Shown: positions 34,798 to 48,156 of the stretch, in pieces
How positions within the stretch are numbered: the first letter of the stretch is position 1
Layout: each line of letters opens with the position of its first letter
Source: Ectobius pallidus
Taxonomy: Eukaryota > Arthropoda > Insecta > Blattodea > Ectobiidae
DNA: 64,000 nt
Direction of reading: 5' to 3'
Assembly: GCA_964059195.1 (NCBI GenBank)
Contig: CAXKWD010000002.1
Span: 165,360,559-165,424,558, forward strand
Program-made: the position numbers and the translations under genes
Notes under the pieces: model-generated
The model's database searches: none
Seen by the model: only the letters and a program-made list of their open reading frames with translations
Told to the model about the DNA's origin: nothing

Positions 34798-37700
34798 CGA
34801 GGCGTTTTCAACGGTTCGACAGCCGTTATCTCGTAAACTACGGTACATTTTTATTGTTGATGTACACGGTTTTATTCGCAATCAAATGTTATGACGTTCG
34901 TCTCTTGGGAGTTTTTATGTACTAGGCTGATATAATGGTTTTATATCGACTTTTCTAAAATCCTGCGCGACTTTCATCTCCAAGAATAAAAAATATTGTT
35001 TTACATTAACAATATAATCTCAAAAATGTCTTGTTTCCGAGGAAACATAAGTTTATATGCAAAAGCAGTTGAAACTGTTCTTTTTCCACTCTTATACAAT
35101 CCTGTGCTTTAATAGAAGCTGCATGCCTTCCCGGGATTCTCAGCCCTGCCAACTTCCGTTAACGTCGATTTTATTTTTATTTCCGAAAGTTTCATTTATG
35201 CTGTGAGTATGCGGAATTATAAAAGATGTTATTTCTGCCGATATGACTTTTTTCGTGCGAGGCGTTTTCAACGGTTCGACAGCCGTTATCACGTAAACTA
35301 TGGTACATTTTTATTGTTGATGTACACGGTTTTATTCGCAATGAAATGTTATGACGTTCGTCTCTTCGGAGTTTTTATGTACTAGGCTGATAAAATGGTT
35401 TTATTTCGACTTTTCTAAAATCCTGCGCGACTTTCATCTCCAAGAATAAAAAATATTGTTTTTACATTAACAATATAATCTCAAAAATGTCTTGTGTTTC
35501 CGAGGAAACATAAGTTTATATGCAAAAGCAGTTGAAACTTTTTTTTTCCACTTTTATACAATCCTCCGCTTTTATAGATGCTGCATGCCTTCCCGGGATT
35601 CTCAGCCCTACCAACTTCCGTAAGCGTCGATTTTATTTTTATTTCCGAAAGTTTCTTTTATGCTGTGAGTGTGCAGAATTGTAAAAGACGTTATTTTTGC
35701 CGATATGACTTTTTTCGTGCGAGGCGTTTTCAACGGTTCGACAGCCGTTATCTCGTAAACTACGGTACATTTTTATTGTTGATGTACACGGTTTTATTCG
35801 CAATGAAATGTTATGACGTTCGTCTCTTGGGAGTTTTTATGTACTAGGCTGATAAAATGGTTTTATTTCGACTTTTCTAAAATCCTGCGCGACTTTCATC
35901 TCCAAGAATAAAAAATATTGTTTTTACATTAAAATATAATCTCAATAAATGTCTTGTGTTTCCGAGGAAACATAAGTTTATATGCAAAAGCAGTTGAAAC
36001 TGTTCTTTTTCCACTCTTATACAATCCTGTGCTTTAATAGAAGCTGCATGCCTTCCCGGGATTCTCAGCCCTGCCAACTTCCGTTAGCGTCGATTTTAGT
36101 TTTATTTCCGAAAGTTTCTTTTATGCTGTGAGTATGCGGATTTGAAAAAGATGTTATTTTTACCGATACTACTTTTTTCGTGTGAGTCCTTTTCAACGGT
36201 TCGACAGCCGTTATCTCGTAAACTATGGTACATTTTTATTGTTGATGTACACGCTTTTATTCGCAATGAAATGTTTTGACGTTCGTCTCTTGGGAGTTTT
36301 TATGTACTAGGCTGATAAAATGGTTTTATATCGACTTTTCTAAAATCCTGCGCGACTTTCATCTCCAAGAATAAAAAATATTGTTTTACATTAACAATAT
36401 AATCTCAAAAATGTCTTGTGTTTCCGAGGAAACATAAGTTTAAATGCAAAAGCAGTTGAAACTGTTATTTTTCCACTCTTATACAATCCTGTGCTTTAAT
36501 AGAAGCTGCATGCCTTCCCGGGATTCTCAGCCCTGCCAACTTCCGTTAGCGTCGATTTTATTTTTATTTCCGAAAGTTTCATTTATGCTGTGAGTATGCG
36601 GAATTATAAAAGATGTTATTTCTGCCGATATGACTTTTTTCGTGCGAGGCGTTTTCAACGGTTCGACAGCCGTTATCACGTAAACTATGATACATTTTTA
36701 TTGTTGATGTACACGGTTTTATTCGCAATGAAATGTTATGACGTTCGTCTCTTGGGAGTTTTTATGTACTAGGCTGATAAAATGGTTTTATTTCGACTTT
36801 TCTAAAATCCTGCGCGACTTTCATCTCCAAGAATAAAAAATATTGTTTTTACATTAACAATATAATCTCAAAAATGTCTTGTGTTTCCGAGGAAACATAA
36901 GTTTATATGCAAAAGTAGTTGAAACTGTTCTTTTTCCACTCTTATACAATCCTGCGCTTTAATAGAAGCTGCATGCCTTCCCGGGATTCTCAGCCCTGCC
37001 AACTTGCGTTAGCGTCGATTTTATTTTTATTTCCGTAAGTTTCTTTTATGCTGTGAGTATGCGGATTTGAAAAAGATGTTATTTTTGCCGATATGACTTT
37101 TTTCGTATGAGTCGTTTTCAACGGTTCGACAGCCGTTATCTCGTAAACTATGGTACATTTTTATTGTTGATGTACACGCTTTTATTCGCAATGAAATGTT
37201 ATGACGTTCGTCTCTTGGGAGTTTTTATGTACTAGGCTGATATAATGGTTTTATATCGACTTTTCTAAAATCATGCGCAATTTTCATGTCCAAGAATAAA
37301 AAATATTGTTTTTACATTAACAATATAATCTCAAAAATGTCTTGTGTTTCCGAGGAAACATACGTTTATATGCAAAAGCAGTTGAAACTGTTTTTTTTCC
37401 CACTGTTATACAATCCTGCGCTTTTATAGAAGCTGCATGCCTTCCCGGGATTCTCAGCCCTCCCAACTTTCGTTAGCGTCGATTTTATTTTTATTTCCGA
37501 AAGTTTCTTTTATGCTGTGAGTGTGCGGAATTGTAAAAGATGTTATTTTTGCCGATATGACTTTTTTCGTGCGAGGCGTTTTCAACGGTTCGACAGCCGT
37601 TATCTCGTAAACTATGGTACATTTTTATTGTTGATGTTACACGGTTTTATTCGCAATGAAATAATATGAGGTTCGTCTCTAGAGAGTTTTTATGTAGTAT

Positions 37701-38499
37701 GCTGATAAAACGGTTTTATTTCGACTTTTCTAAAATCCTGCGCGATTTTCATCTCCAAGAATAAAAGATACTGTTTTTACTTTAACAATATAATCTCAAA
37801 AATTTATTGCGTTTCCGAGGAAACATAAGTTTATATGCAAAAGCAGTTGAAACTGTTCATTTTCCACTCTTATACAATACCGCGCTTTAATAGAAGCTGC
37901 ATGCCTTCCCGGGATTCTCAGCCCTACCAACTTCCGTTAGCGTCGATTTTATTTTTATTTCCCTAAGTTTCTTTTATGGTGTGAGTATACGGAATTGTAA
38001 AAGATGTTATTTTTGCCGATATGACTTTTTTCGTGTGAGGCGTTTGAGACGGTTCGACAGCCGTTATAACCTAAACTATGGTACATTTTTATTGTTGATG
38101 TACACGGTTTTATTCGCAATGAAATGTTATGACGTTCGTCTCTTGGGAGTTTTTATGTACTAGGCTGATAAAATGGTTTTATTTCGACTTTTCTAAAATC
38201 CTGCGCGACTTTCATCTCCAAGAATAAAAAATTTTGTTTTTACATTAACAATATAATCTCAAAAATGTCTTGTGTTTCCGAGGAAACATAAGTTTATATG
38301 CAAAAGCAGTTGAAACTTTTTTTTTCCACTTTTATACAATCCTCCGCTTTTATAGAAGCTGCATGCCTTCCCGGGATTCTCAGCCCTACCAACTTCCGTA
38401 AGCGTCGATTTTATTTTTATTTCCGAAAGTTTCTTTTATGCTGTGAGTGTGCAGAATTGTAAAAGATGTTATTTTTGCCGATATGACTTTTTTCGTGCG
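34798..38499 (+). repeat. 8-unit higher-order repeat (~3,702 bp), copy 1
   Basis: Units 34743 (second part), 35203, 35665, 36128, 36590, 37053, 37517 and 37981. Peculiar marks: a 2-bp deletion giving CTTGTTTCCG (35,031), TCTTCGGAG (35,366), AAAATATAATC (35,931) and TTTAAATGC (36,440). The last five units are the same types as 27339-29192 and 32890-34743, so this block was itself built from the 12-unit repeat. Confidence 0.9.
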
Positions 38500-41400
38500 A
38501 GGCGTTTTCAACGGTTCGACAGCCGTTATCTCGTAAACTACGGTACATTTTTATTGTTGATGTACACGGTTTTATTCGCAATCAAATGTTATGACGTTCG
38601 TCTCTTGGGAGTTTTTATGTACTAGGCTGATATAATGGTTTTATATCGACTTTTCTAAAATCCTGCGCGACTTTCATCTCCAAGAATAAAAAATATTGTT
38701 TTACATTAACAATATAATCTCAAAAATGTCTTGTGTTTCCGAGGAAACATAAGTTTATATGCAAAAGCAGTTGAAACTGTTCTTTTTCCACTCTTATACA
38801 ATCCTGTGCTTTAATAGAAGCTGCATGCCTTCCCGGGATTCTCAGCCCTGCCAACTTCCGTTAACGTCGATTTTATTTTTATTTCCGAAAGTTTCATTTA
38901 TGCTGTGAGTATGCGGAATTATAAAAGATGTTATTTCTGCCGATATGACTTTTTTCGTGCGAGGCGTTTTCAACGGTTCGACAGCCGTTATCACGTAAAC
39001 TATGGTACATTTTTATTGTTGATGTAAACGGTTTTATTCGCAATGAAATGTTATGACGTTCGTCTCTTGGGAGTTTTTATGTACTAGGCTGATAAAATGG
39101 TTTTATTTCGACTTTTCTAAAATCCTGCGCGACTTTCATCTCCAAGAATAAAAAATATTGTTTTTACATTAACAATATAATCTCAAAAATGTCTTGTGTT
39201 TCCGAGGAAACATAAGTTTATATGCAAAAGCAGTTGAAACTTTTTTTTTCCACTTTTATACAATCCTCCGCTTTTATAGATGCTGCATGCCTTCCCGGGA
39301 TTCTCAGCCCTACCAACTTCCGTAAGCGTCGATTTTATTTTTATTTCCGAAAGTTTCTTTTATGCTGTGAGTGTGCAGAATTGTAAAAGACGTTATTTTT
39401 GCCGATATGACTTTTTTCGTGCGAGGCGTTTTCAACGGTTCGACAGCCGTTATCTCGTAAACTACGGTACATTTTTATTGTTGATGTACACGGTTTTATT
39501 CGCAATGAAATGTTATGACGTTCGTCTCTTGGGAGTTTTTATGTACTAGGCTGATAAAATGGTTTTATTTCGACTTTTCTAAAATCCTGCGCGACTTTCA
39601 TCTCCAAGAATAAAAAATATTGTTTTTACATTAACAATATAATCTCAATAAATGTCTTGTGTTTCCGAGGAAACATAAGTTTATATGCAAAAGCAGTTGA
39701 AACTGTTCTTTTTCCACTCTTATACAATCCTGTGCTTTAATAGAAGCTGCATGCCTTCCCGGGATTCTCAGCCCTGCCAACTTCCGTTAGCGTCGATTTT
39801 AGTTTTATTTCCGAAAGTTTCTTTTATGCTGTGAGTATGCGGATTTGAAAAAGATGTTATTTTTACCGATACTACTTTTTTCGTGTGAGTCCTTTTCAAC
39901 GGTTCGACAGCCGTTATCTCGTAAACTATGGTACATTTTTATTGTTGATGTACACGCTTTTATTCGCAATGAAATGTTTTGACGTTCGTCTCTTAGGAGT
40001 TTTTATGTACTAGGCTGATAAAATGGTTTTATATCGACTTTTCTAAAATCCTGCGCGACTTTCATCTCCAAGAATAAAAAATATTGTTTTACATTAACAA
40101 TATAATCTCAAAAATGTCTTGTGTTTCCGAGGAAACATAAGTTTATATGCAAAAGCAGTTGAAACTGTTATTTTTCCACTCTTATACAATCCTGTGCTTT
40201 AATAGAAGCTGCATGCCTTCCCGGGATTCTCAGCCCTGCCAACTTCCGTTAGCGTCGATTTTATTTTTATTTCCGAAAGTTTCATTTATGCTGTGAGTAT
40301 GCGGAATTATAAAAGATGTTATTTCTGCCGATATGACTTTTTTCGTGCGAGGCGTTTTCAACGGTTCGACAGCCGTTATCACGTAAACTATGATACATTT
40401 TTATTGTTGATGTACACGGTTTTATTCGCAATGAAATGTTTTGACGTTCGTCTCTTGGGAGTTTTTATGTACTAGGCTGATAAAATGGTTTTATTTCGCC
40501 TTTCTAAAATCCTGCGCGACTTTCATCTCCAAGAATAAAAAATATTGTTTTTACATTAACAATATAATCTCAAAAATGTCTTGTGTTTCCGAGGAAACAT
40601 AAGTTTATATGCAAAAGTAGTTGAAACTGTTCTTTTTCCACTCTTATACAATCCTGCGCTTTAATAGAAGCTGCATGCCTTCCCGGGATTCTCAGCCCTG
40701 CCAACTTGCGTTAGCGTCGATTTTATTTTTATTTCCGTAAGTTTCTTTTATGCTGTGAGTATGCGGATTTGAAAAAGATGTTATTTTTGCCGATATGACT
40801 TTTTTCGTATGAGTCGTTTTCAACGGTTCGACAGCCGTTATCTCGTAAACTATGGTACATTTTTATTGTTGATGTACACGCTTTTATTCGCAATGAAATG
40901 TTATGACGTTCGTCTCTTGGGAGTTTTTATGTACTAGGCTGATATAATGGTTTTATATCGACTTTTCTAAAATCATGCGCAATTTTCATGTCCAAGAATA
41001 AAAAATATTGTTTTTACATTAACAATATAATCTCAAAAATGTCTTGTGTTTCCGAGGAAACATACGTTTATATGCAAAAGCAGTTGAAACTGTTTTTTTT
41101 CCCACTGTTATACAATCCTGCGCTTTTATAGAAGCTGCATGCCTTCCCGGGATTCTCAGCCCTCCCAACTTTCGTTAGCGTCGATTTTATTTTTATTTCC
41201 GAAAGTTTCTTTTATGCTGTGAGTGTGCGGAATTGTAAAAGATGTTATTTTTGCCGATATGACTTTTTTCGTGCGAGGCGTTTTCAACGGTTCGACAGCC
41301 GTTATCTCGTAAACTATGGTACATTTTTATTGTTGATGTTACACGGTTTTATTCGCAATGAAATAATATGAGGTTCGTCTCTGGAGAGTTTTTATGTAGT

Positions 41401-42694
41401 ATGCTGATAAAACGGTTTTATTTCGACTTTTCTAAAATCCTGCGCGATTTTCATCTCCAAGAATAAAAGATACTGTTTTTACTTTAACAATATAATCTCA
41501 AAAATTTATTGCGTTTCCGAGGAAACATAAGTTTATATGCAAAAGCAGTTGAAACTGTTCATTTTCCACTCTTATACAATACCGCGCTTTAATAGAAGCT
41601 GCATGCCTTCCCGGGATTCTCAGCCCTACCAACTTCCGTTAGCGTCGATTTTATTTTTATTTCCCTAAGTTTCTTTTATGGTGTGAGTATACGGAATTGT
41701 AAAAGATGTTATTTTTGCCGATATGACTTTTTTCGTGTGAGGCGTTTGAGACGGTTCGACAGCCGTTATAACGTAAACTATGGTACATTTTTATTGTTGA
41801 TGTACACGGTTTTATTCGCAATGAAATGTTATGACGTTCGTCTCTTGGGAGTTTTTATGTACTAGGCTGATAAAATGGTTTTATTTCGACTTTTCTAAAA
41901 TCCTGCGCGACTTTCATCTCCAAGAATAAAAAATTTTGTTTTTACATTAACAATATAATCTCAAAAATGTCTTGTGTTTCCGAGGAAACATAAGTTTATA
42001 TGCAAAAGCAGTTGAAACTTTTTTTTTCCACTTTTATACAATCCTCCGCTTTTATAGAAGCTGCATGCCTTCCCGGGATTCTCAGCCCTAAGCCCAGACG
42101 TAAGCGTCGATTTTATTTTTATTTCCGAAAGTTTCTTTTATGCTGTGAGTGTGCAGAATTGTAAAAGATGTTATTTTTGCCGATATGACTTTTTTCGTGC
42201 GAGGCGTTTTCAACGGTTCGACAGCCGTTATCTCGTAAACTACGGTACATTTTTATTGTTGATGTACACGGTTTTATTCGCAATCAAATGTTATGACATT
42301 CGTCTCTTGGGAGTTTTTATGTACTAGGCTGATATAATGGTTTTATATCGACTTTTCTAAAATCCTGCGCGACTTTCATCTCCAAGAATAAAAAATATTG
42401 TTTTACATTAACAATATAATCTCAAAAATGTCTTGTGTTTCCGAGGAAACATAAGTTTATATGCAAAATCAGTTGAAACTGTTCTTTTTCCACTCTTATA
42501 CAATCCTGTGCTTTAATAGAAGCTGCATGCCTTCCCGGGATTCTCAGCCCTGCCAACTTCCGTTAACGTCGATTTTATTTTTATTTCCGAAAGTTTCATT
42601 TATGCTGTGAGTATGCGGAATTATAAAAGATGTTATTTCTGCCGATATGACTTTTTTCGTGCGAGGCGTTTTCAACGGTTCGACAGCCGTTATC
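38500..42694 (+). repeat. 8-unit higher-order repeat, copy 2 (about 9 units)
   Basis: Units 38443 (second part) to 42607 (first part) repeat copy 1 at offset about 3,702. Peculiar marks: GATGTAAACGG (39,023), TCTTAGGAG (39,993), TTTCGCCTTTC (40,496), CTGGAGAG (41,382) and the AGCCCAGACG patch (42,091). The match to copy 1 ends at about 42,694, where TTATCTCG replaces TTATCACG. Confidence 0.9.
42091..42100 (+). repeat. Clustered-substitution patch AGCCCAGACG
   Basis: Sister units read CCCTACCAACTTCCGTAAG; here the ten bases after CCCTA are AGCCCAGACG. The length is unchanged but seven of ten bases differ. The patch repeats the nearby AGCCC. The same patch is at 47641-47650, 58281-58290 and 63831-63840, all explained by later duplication of one event. 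Confidence 0.7.
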
Positions 42695-44245
42695 TCGTAA
42701 ACTATGGTACATTTTTATTGTTGATGTACACGCTTTTATTCGCAATGAAATGTTTTGACGTTCGTCTCTTGGGAGTTTTTATGTACTAGGCTGATAAAAT
42801 GGTTTTATATCGACTTTTCTAAAATCCTGCGCGACTTTCATCTCCAAGAATAAAAAATATTGTTTTACATTAACAATATAATCTCAAAAATGTCTTGTGT
42901 TTCCGAGGAAACATAAGTTTATATGCAAAAGCAGTTGAAACTGTTCTTTTCCACTCTTATACAATCCTGTGCTTTAATAGAAGCTGCATGCCTTCCCGGG
43001 ATTCTCAGCCCTGCCAACTTCCGTTAGCGTCGATTTTATTTTTATTTCCGAAAGTTTCTTTTATGCTGTGAGTATGCGGAATTATAAAAGATGTTATTTC
43101 TGCCGATATGACTTTTTTCGTGCGAGGCGTTTTCAACGGTTCGACAGCCGTTATCACGTAAACTATGATACATTTTTATTGTTGATGTACACGGTTTTAT
43201 TCGCAATGAAATGTTATGACGTTCGTCTCTTGGGAGTTTTAATGTACTAGGCTGATAAAATGGTTTTATTTCGACTTTTCTAAAATCCTGCGCGACTTTC
43301 ATCTCCAAGAATAAAAAATATTGTTTTTACATTAACAATATAATCTCAAAAATGTCTTGTGTTTCCGAGGAAACATACGTTTATATGCAAAAGCAGTTGA
43401 AACTGTTTTTTTTCCCACTGTTATACAATCCTGCGCTTTTATAGAAGCTGCATGCCTTCCCGGGATTCTCAGCCCTCCCAACTTTCGTTAGCGTCGATTT
43501 TATTTTTATTTCCCTAAGTTTCTTTTATGGTGTGAGTATACGGAATTGTAAAAGATGTTATTTTTGCCGATATGACTTTTTTCGTGTGAGGCGTTTGAGA
43601 CGGTTCGACAGCCGTTATAACGTAAACTATGGTACATTTTTATTGTTGATGTACACGGTTTTATTCGCAATGAAATGTTATGACGTTCGTCTCTAGAGTT
43701 TTTATGTAGTATGCTGATAAAACGGTTTTATTTCGACTTTTCTAAAATCCTGCGCGATTTTCATCTCCAAGAATAAAAGATACTGTTTTTACATTAACAA
43801 TATAATCTCAAAAATTTATTGCGTTTCCGAGGAAACATAAGTTTATATGCAAAAGCAGTTGAAACTGTTCATTTTCCACTCTTATACAATACCGCGCTTT
43901 AATAGAAGCTGCATGCCTTCCCGGGATTCTCAGCCCTACCAACTTCCGTTAGCGTCGATTTTATTTTTATTTCCCTAAGTTTCTTTTATGGTGTGAGTAT
44001 ACGGAATTGTAAAAGATGTTATTTTTGCCGATATGACTTTTTTCGTGTGAGGCGTTTGAGACGGTTCGACAGCCGTTATAACGTAAACTATGGTACATTT
44101 TTATTGTTGATGTACACGGTTTTATTCGCAATGAAATGTTATGACGTTCGTCTCTTGGGAGTTTTTATGTACTAGGCTGATAAAATGGTTTTATTTCGAC
44201 TTTTCTAAAATCCTGCGCGACTTTCATCTCCAAGAATAAAAAATA
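42695..44245 (+). repeat. About 3.4-unit block, repeated 7 units later
   Basis: Units 42607 (second part), 43068, 43532 and 43993 (most) match 45,934-47,485 at an offset of about 3,240 bp. Shared marks are GTTTTAATGTAC (43,237 and 46,477) and the shortened GTCTCTAGAGTTTT (43,690 and 46,930). The blocks part where AAATATTG meets AAATTTTG. Confidence 0.8.
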
Positions 44246-45933
44246 TTGTTTTTACATTAGCAATATAATCTCAAAAATATCTTGTGTTTCCGAGGAAACA
44301 TAAGTTTATATGCAAAAGCAGTTGAAACTGTTCTCTTTCCACTCTTATACAATCCTGCGCTTTAATAGAAGCTGCATGCCTTCCCGGGATTCTCAGCCCT
44401 GCCAACTTCCGTTAGCGTCGATTTTAGTTTTATTTCCGAAAGTTTCTTTTATGCTGTGAGTATGCGGATTTGAAAAAGATGTTATTTTTACAGATATGAC
44501 TTTTTTCGTGTGAGTCGTTGTCAACGGTTCGACAGCCATTATCTTGTAAACCATGGTACATTTTTATTGTTGATGTACACGCTTTTATTCGCAATGAAAT
44601 GTTATGACGTTCGTCTCTTGGGAGTTTTTATGCACTAGGCTGATAAAATGGTTTTATTTCGACTTTTCTAAAATCCTGCGCGATTTTCATCTCCAAGAAT
44701 AAAAAATATTGTTTTTACATTAACAATATAATCTCAAAAATGTCTTGTGTTTCCGAGGAAACATAAGTTTATATGCAAAAGCAGTTGAAACTGTTCTCTT
44801 TCCACTCTTATACAATCCTCCGCTTTTATAGAAGCTGCATGCCTTCCCGGGATTCTCAGCCATGCCAACTTTCGTAAGCGTCGATTTTATTTTTATTTCC
44901 GAAAGTTTCCTTTATGCCGTGAGTGTGCGGAATTGAAAAAGATGTTATTTTTGCCGATATGACTTTTTTCGTGCGAGGCGTTTTCAACGGTTCGAAAGCC
45001 TTTATCTCGTAAACTATGGTACATTTTTATTGTTGATGTACATGGTTATATTCGCAATGAAAAGATATGCGTTTTGTCATTTGGGAGGATTTATGTAGTA
45101 CGCTGATAAAACGTTTTTATTTCGAGTTTTCTAAAATCCTGCGCGATTTTCATCTCCAAGAATAAAAGATACTGTTTTTACATTAACAATATAATCTCAA
45201 AAATTTCTTGCGTTTCCGAGGAAACATAAGTTTATATGCAAAAGCAGTTGAAACTGTTCTTTTTCCACTCTTATACAATCCTGCTCTTTAATAGAAGCTG
45301 CATGCCTTCCCGGGATTCTCAGCCCTACCAACTTCCGTAAGCGTCGATTTTATTTTTATTTCCGAAAGTTTCTTTTATGCTGTGAGTGTGCAGAATTGTA
45401 AAAGATGTTATTTTTGCCGATATGACTTTTTTCGTGCGAGGCGTTTTCAACGGTTCGACAGCCGTTATCTTGTAAACTACGGTACATTTTTATTGTTGAT
45501 GTACACGGTTTTATTCGCAATGAAATGTTATGACGTTCGTCTCTTGGGAGTTTTTATGTACTAGGCTGATAAAATGGTTTTATTTCGACTTTTCTAAAAT
45601 CCTGCGCGACTTTCATCTCCAAGAATAAAAAATATTGTTTTTACATTAACAATATAATCTCAATAAATGTCTTGTGTTTCCGAGGAAACATAAGTTTATA
45701 TGCAAAAGCAGTTGAAACTGTTCTTTTTCCACTCTTATACAATCCTGTGCTTTAATAGAAGCTGCATGCCTTCCCGGGATTCTCAGCCCTGCCAACTTCC
45801 GTTAGCGTCGATTTTAGTTTTATTTCCGAAAGTTTCTTTTATGCTGTGAGTATGCGGATTTGAAAAAGATGTTATTTTTACCGATACTACTTTTTTCGTG
45901 TGAGTCCTTTTCAACGGTTCGACAGCCGTTATC
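44246..45933 (+). repeat. Segment related to 23.4-25.0 kb (units 44456, 44919, 45382)
   Basis: TACAGATATG, GTTGTCAACGG, GCCATTATCTTGTAAACC and ATGCACTAGG tie unit 44456 to 23638; 44919 is a divergent AAAGCCTTT unit like 24101; 45382 is like 24564. The offset is 20,818 bp (45 units). ACATTAGCAAT at 44,257 and AAAATATCTTG at 44,276 are new here. After 45382 the sequence changes to types 45846 and 46308. Confidence 0.75.
44919..45381 (+). repeat. Divergent AAAGCCTTT unit (35-unit copy 1)
   Basis: Same type as 24101, with AAAGATATGCG instead of AAAGTTATGCG near 45,061. It recurs 16,190 bp later at 61109 with the same change. Confidence 0.75.
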
Positions 45934-47485
45934 TCGTAAACTATGGTACATTTTTATTGTTGATGTACACGCTTTTATTCGCAATGAAATGTTTTGACGT
46001 TCGTCTCTTGGGAGTTTTTATGTACTAGGCTGATAAAATGGTTTTATATCGACTTTTCTAAAATCCTGCGCGACTTTCATCTCCAAGAATAAAAAATATT
46101 GTTTTACATTAACAATATAATCTCAAAAATGTCTTGTGTTTCCGAGGAAACATAAGTTTATATGCAAAAGCATTTGAAACTGTTCTTTTTCCACTCTTAT
46201 ACAATCCTGTGCTTTAATAGAAGCTGCATGCCTTCCCGGGATTCTCAGCCCTGCCAACTTCCGTTAGCGTCGATTTTATTTTTATTTCCGAAAGTTTCTT
46301 TTATGCTGTGAGTATGCGGAATTATAAAAGATGTTATTTCTGCCGATATGACTTTTTTCGTGCGAGGCGTTTTCAACGGTTCGACAGCCGTTATCACGTA
46401 AACTATGATACATTTTTATTGTTGATGTACACGGTTTTATTCGCAATGAAATGTTATGACGTTCGTCTCTTGGGAGTTTTAATGTACTAGGCTGATAAAA
46501 TGGTTTTATTTCGACTTTTCTAAAATCCTGCGCGACTTTCATCTCCAAGAATAAAAAATATTGTTTTTACATTAACAATATAATCTCAAAAATGTCTTGT
46601 GTTTCCGAGGAAACATACGTTTATATGCAAAAGCAGTTGAAACTGTTTTTTTTCCCACTGTTATACAATCCTGCGCTTTTATAGAAGCTGCATGCCTTCC
46701 CGGGATTCTCAGCCCTCCCAACTTTCGTTAGCGTCGATTTTATTTTTATTTCCCTAAGTTTCTTTTATGGTGTGAGTATACGGAATTGTAAAAGATGTTA
46801 TTTTTGCCGATATGACTTTTTTCGTGTGAGGCGTTTGAGACGGTTCGACAGCCGTTATAACGTAAACTATGGTACATTTTTATTGTTGATGTACACGGTT
46901 TTATTCGCAATGAAATGTTATGACGTTCGTCTCTAGAGTTTTTATGTAGTATGCTGATAAAACGGTTTTATTTCGACTTTTCTAAAATCCTGCGCGATTT
47001 TCATCTCCAAGAATAAAAGATACTGTTTTTACATTAACAATATAATCTCAAAAATTTATTGCGTTTCCGAGGAAACATAAGTTTATATGCAAAAGCAGTT
47101 GAAACTGTTCTTTTTCCACTCTTATACAATACCGCGCTTTAATAGAAGCTGCATGCCTTCCCGGGATTCTCAGCCCTACCAACTTCCGTTAGCGTCGATT
47201 TTATTTTTATTTCCCTAAGTTTCTTTTATGGTGTGAGTATACGGAATTGTAAAAGATGTTATTTTTGCCGATATGACTTTTTTCGTGTGAGGCGTTTGAG
47301 ACGGTTCGACAGCCGTTATAACGTAAACTATGGTACATTTTTATTGTTGATGTACACGGTTTTATTCGCAATGAAATGTTATGACGTTCGTCTCTTGGGA
47401 GTTTTTATGTACTAGGCTGATAAAATGGTTTTATTTCGACTTTTCTAAAATCCTGCGCGACTTTCATCTCCAAGAATAAAAAATT
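45934..47485 (+). repeat. Second copy of the 42.7-44.2 kb block (offset ~3,240)
   Basis: Units 45846 (second part), 46308, 46772 and 47233 repeat 42607 to 43993. New here is GCATTTGAAAC (46,171). From about 47,112 the sequence also fits 41,562 onward at offset 5,550, with AAATTTTG at 47,481 and the AGCCCAGACG patch at 47641. Confidence 0.8.
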
Positions 47486-48156
47486 TTGTTTTTACATTAA
47501 CAATATAATCTCAAAAATGTCTTGTGTTTCCGAGGAAACATAAGTTTATATGCAAAAGCAGTTGAAACTTTTTTTTTCCACTTTTATACAATCCTCCGCT
47601 TTTATAGAAGCTGCATGCCTTCCCGGGATTCTCAGCCCTAAGCCCAGACGTAAGCGTCGATTTTATTTTTATTTCCGAAAGTTTCTTTTATGCTGTGAGT
47701 GTGCAGAATTGTAAAAGATGTTATTTTTGCCGATATGACTTTTTTCGTGCGAGGCGTTTTCAACGGTTCGACAGCCGTTATCTCGTAAACTACGGTACAT
47801 TTTTATTGTTGATGTACACGGTTTTATTCGCAATCAAATGTTATGACATTCGTCTCTTGGGAGTTTTTATGTACTAGGCTGATATAATGGTTTTATATCG
47901 ACTTTTCTAAAATCCTGCGCGACTTTCATCTCCAAGAATAAAAAATATTGTTTTACATTAACAATATAATCTCAAAAATGTCTTGTGTTTCCGAGGAAAC
48001 ATAAGTTTATATGCAAAATCAGTTGAAACTGTTCTTTTTCCACTCTTATACAATCCTGTGCTTTAATAGAAGCTGCATGCCTTCCCGGGATTCTCAGCCC
48101 TGCCAACTTCCGTTAACGTCGATTTTATTTTTATTTCCGAAAGTTTCATTTATGCT

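Noticed and set aside
42091..42100. Insertion of a foreign element at the AGCCCAGACG patch
   Set aside because: The length is unchanged and both flanks are normal, so it is a local replacement, not an insertion.
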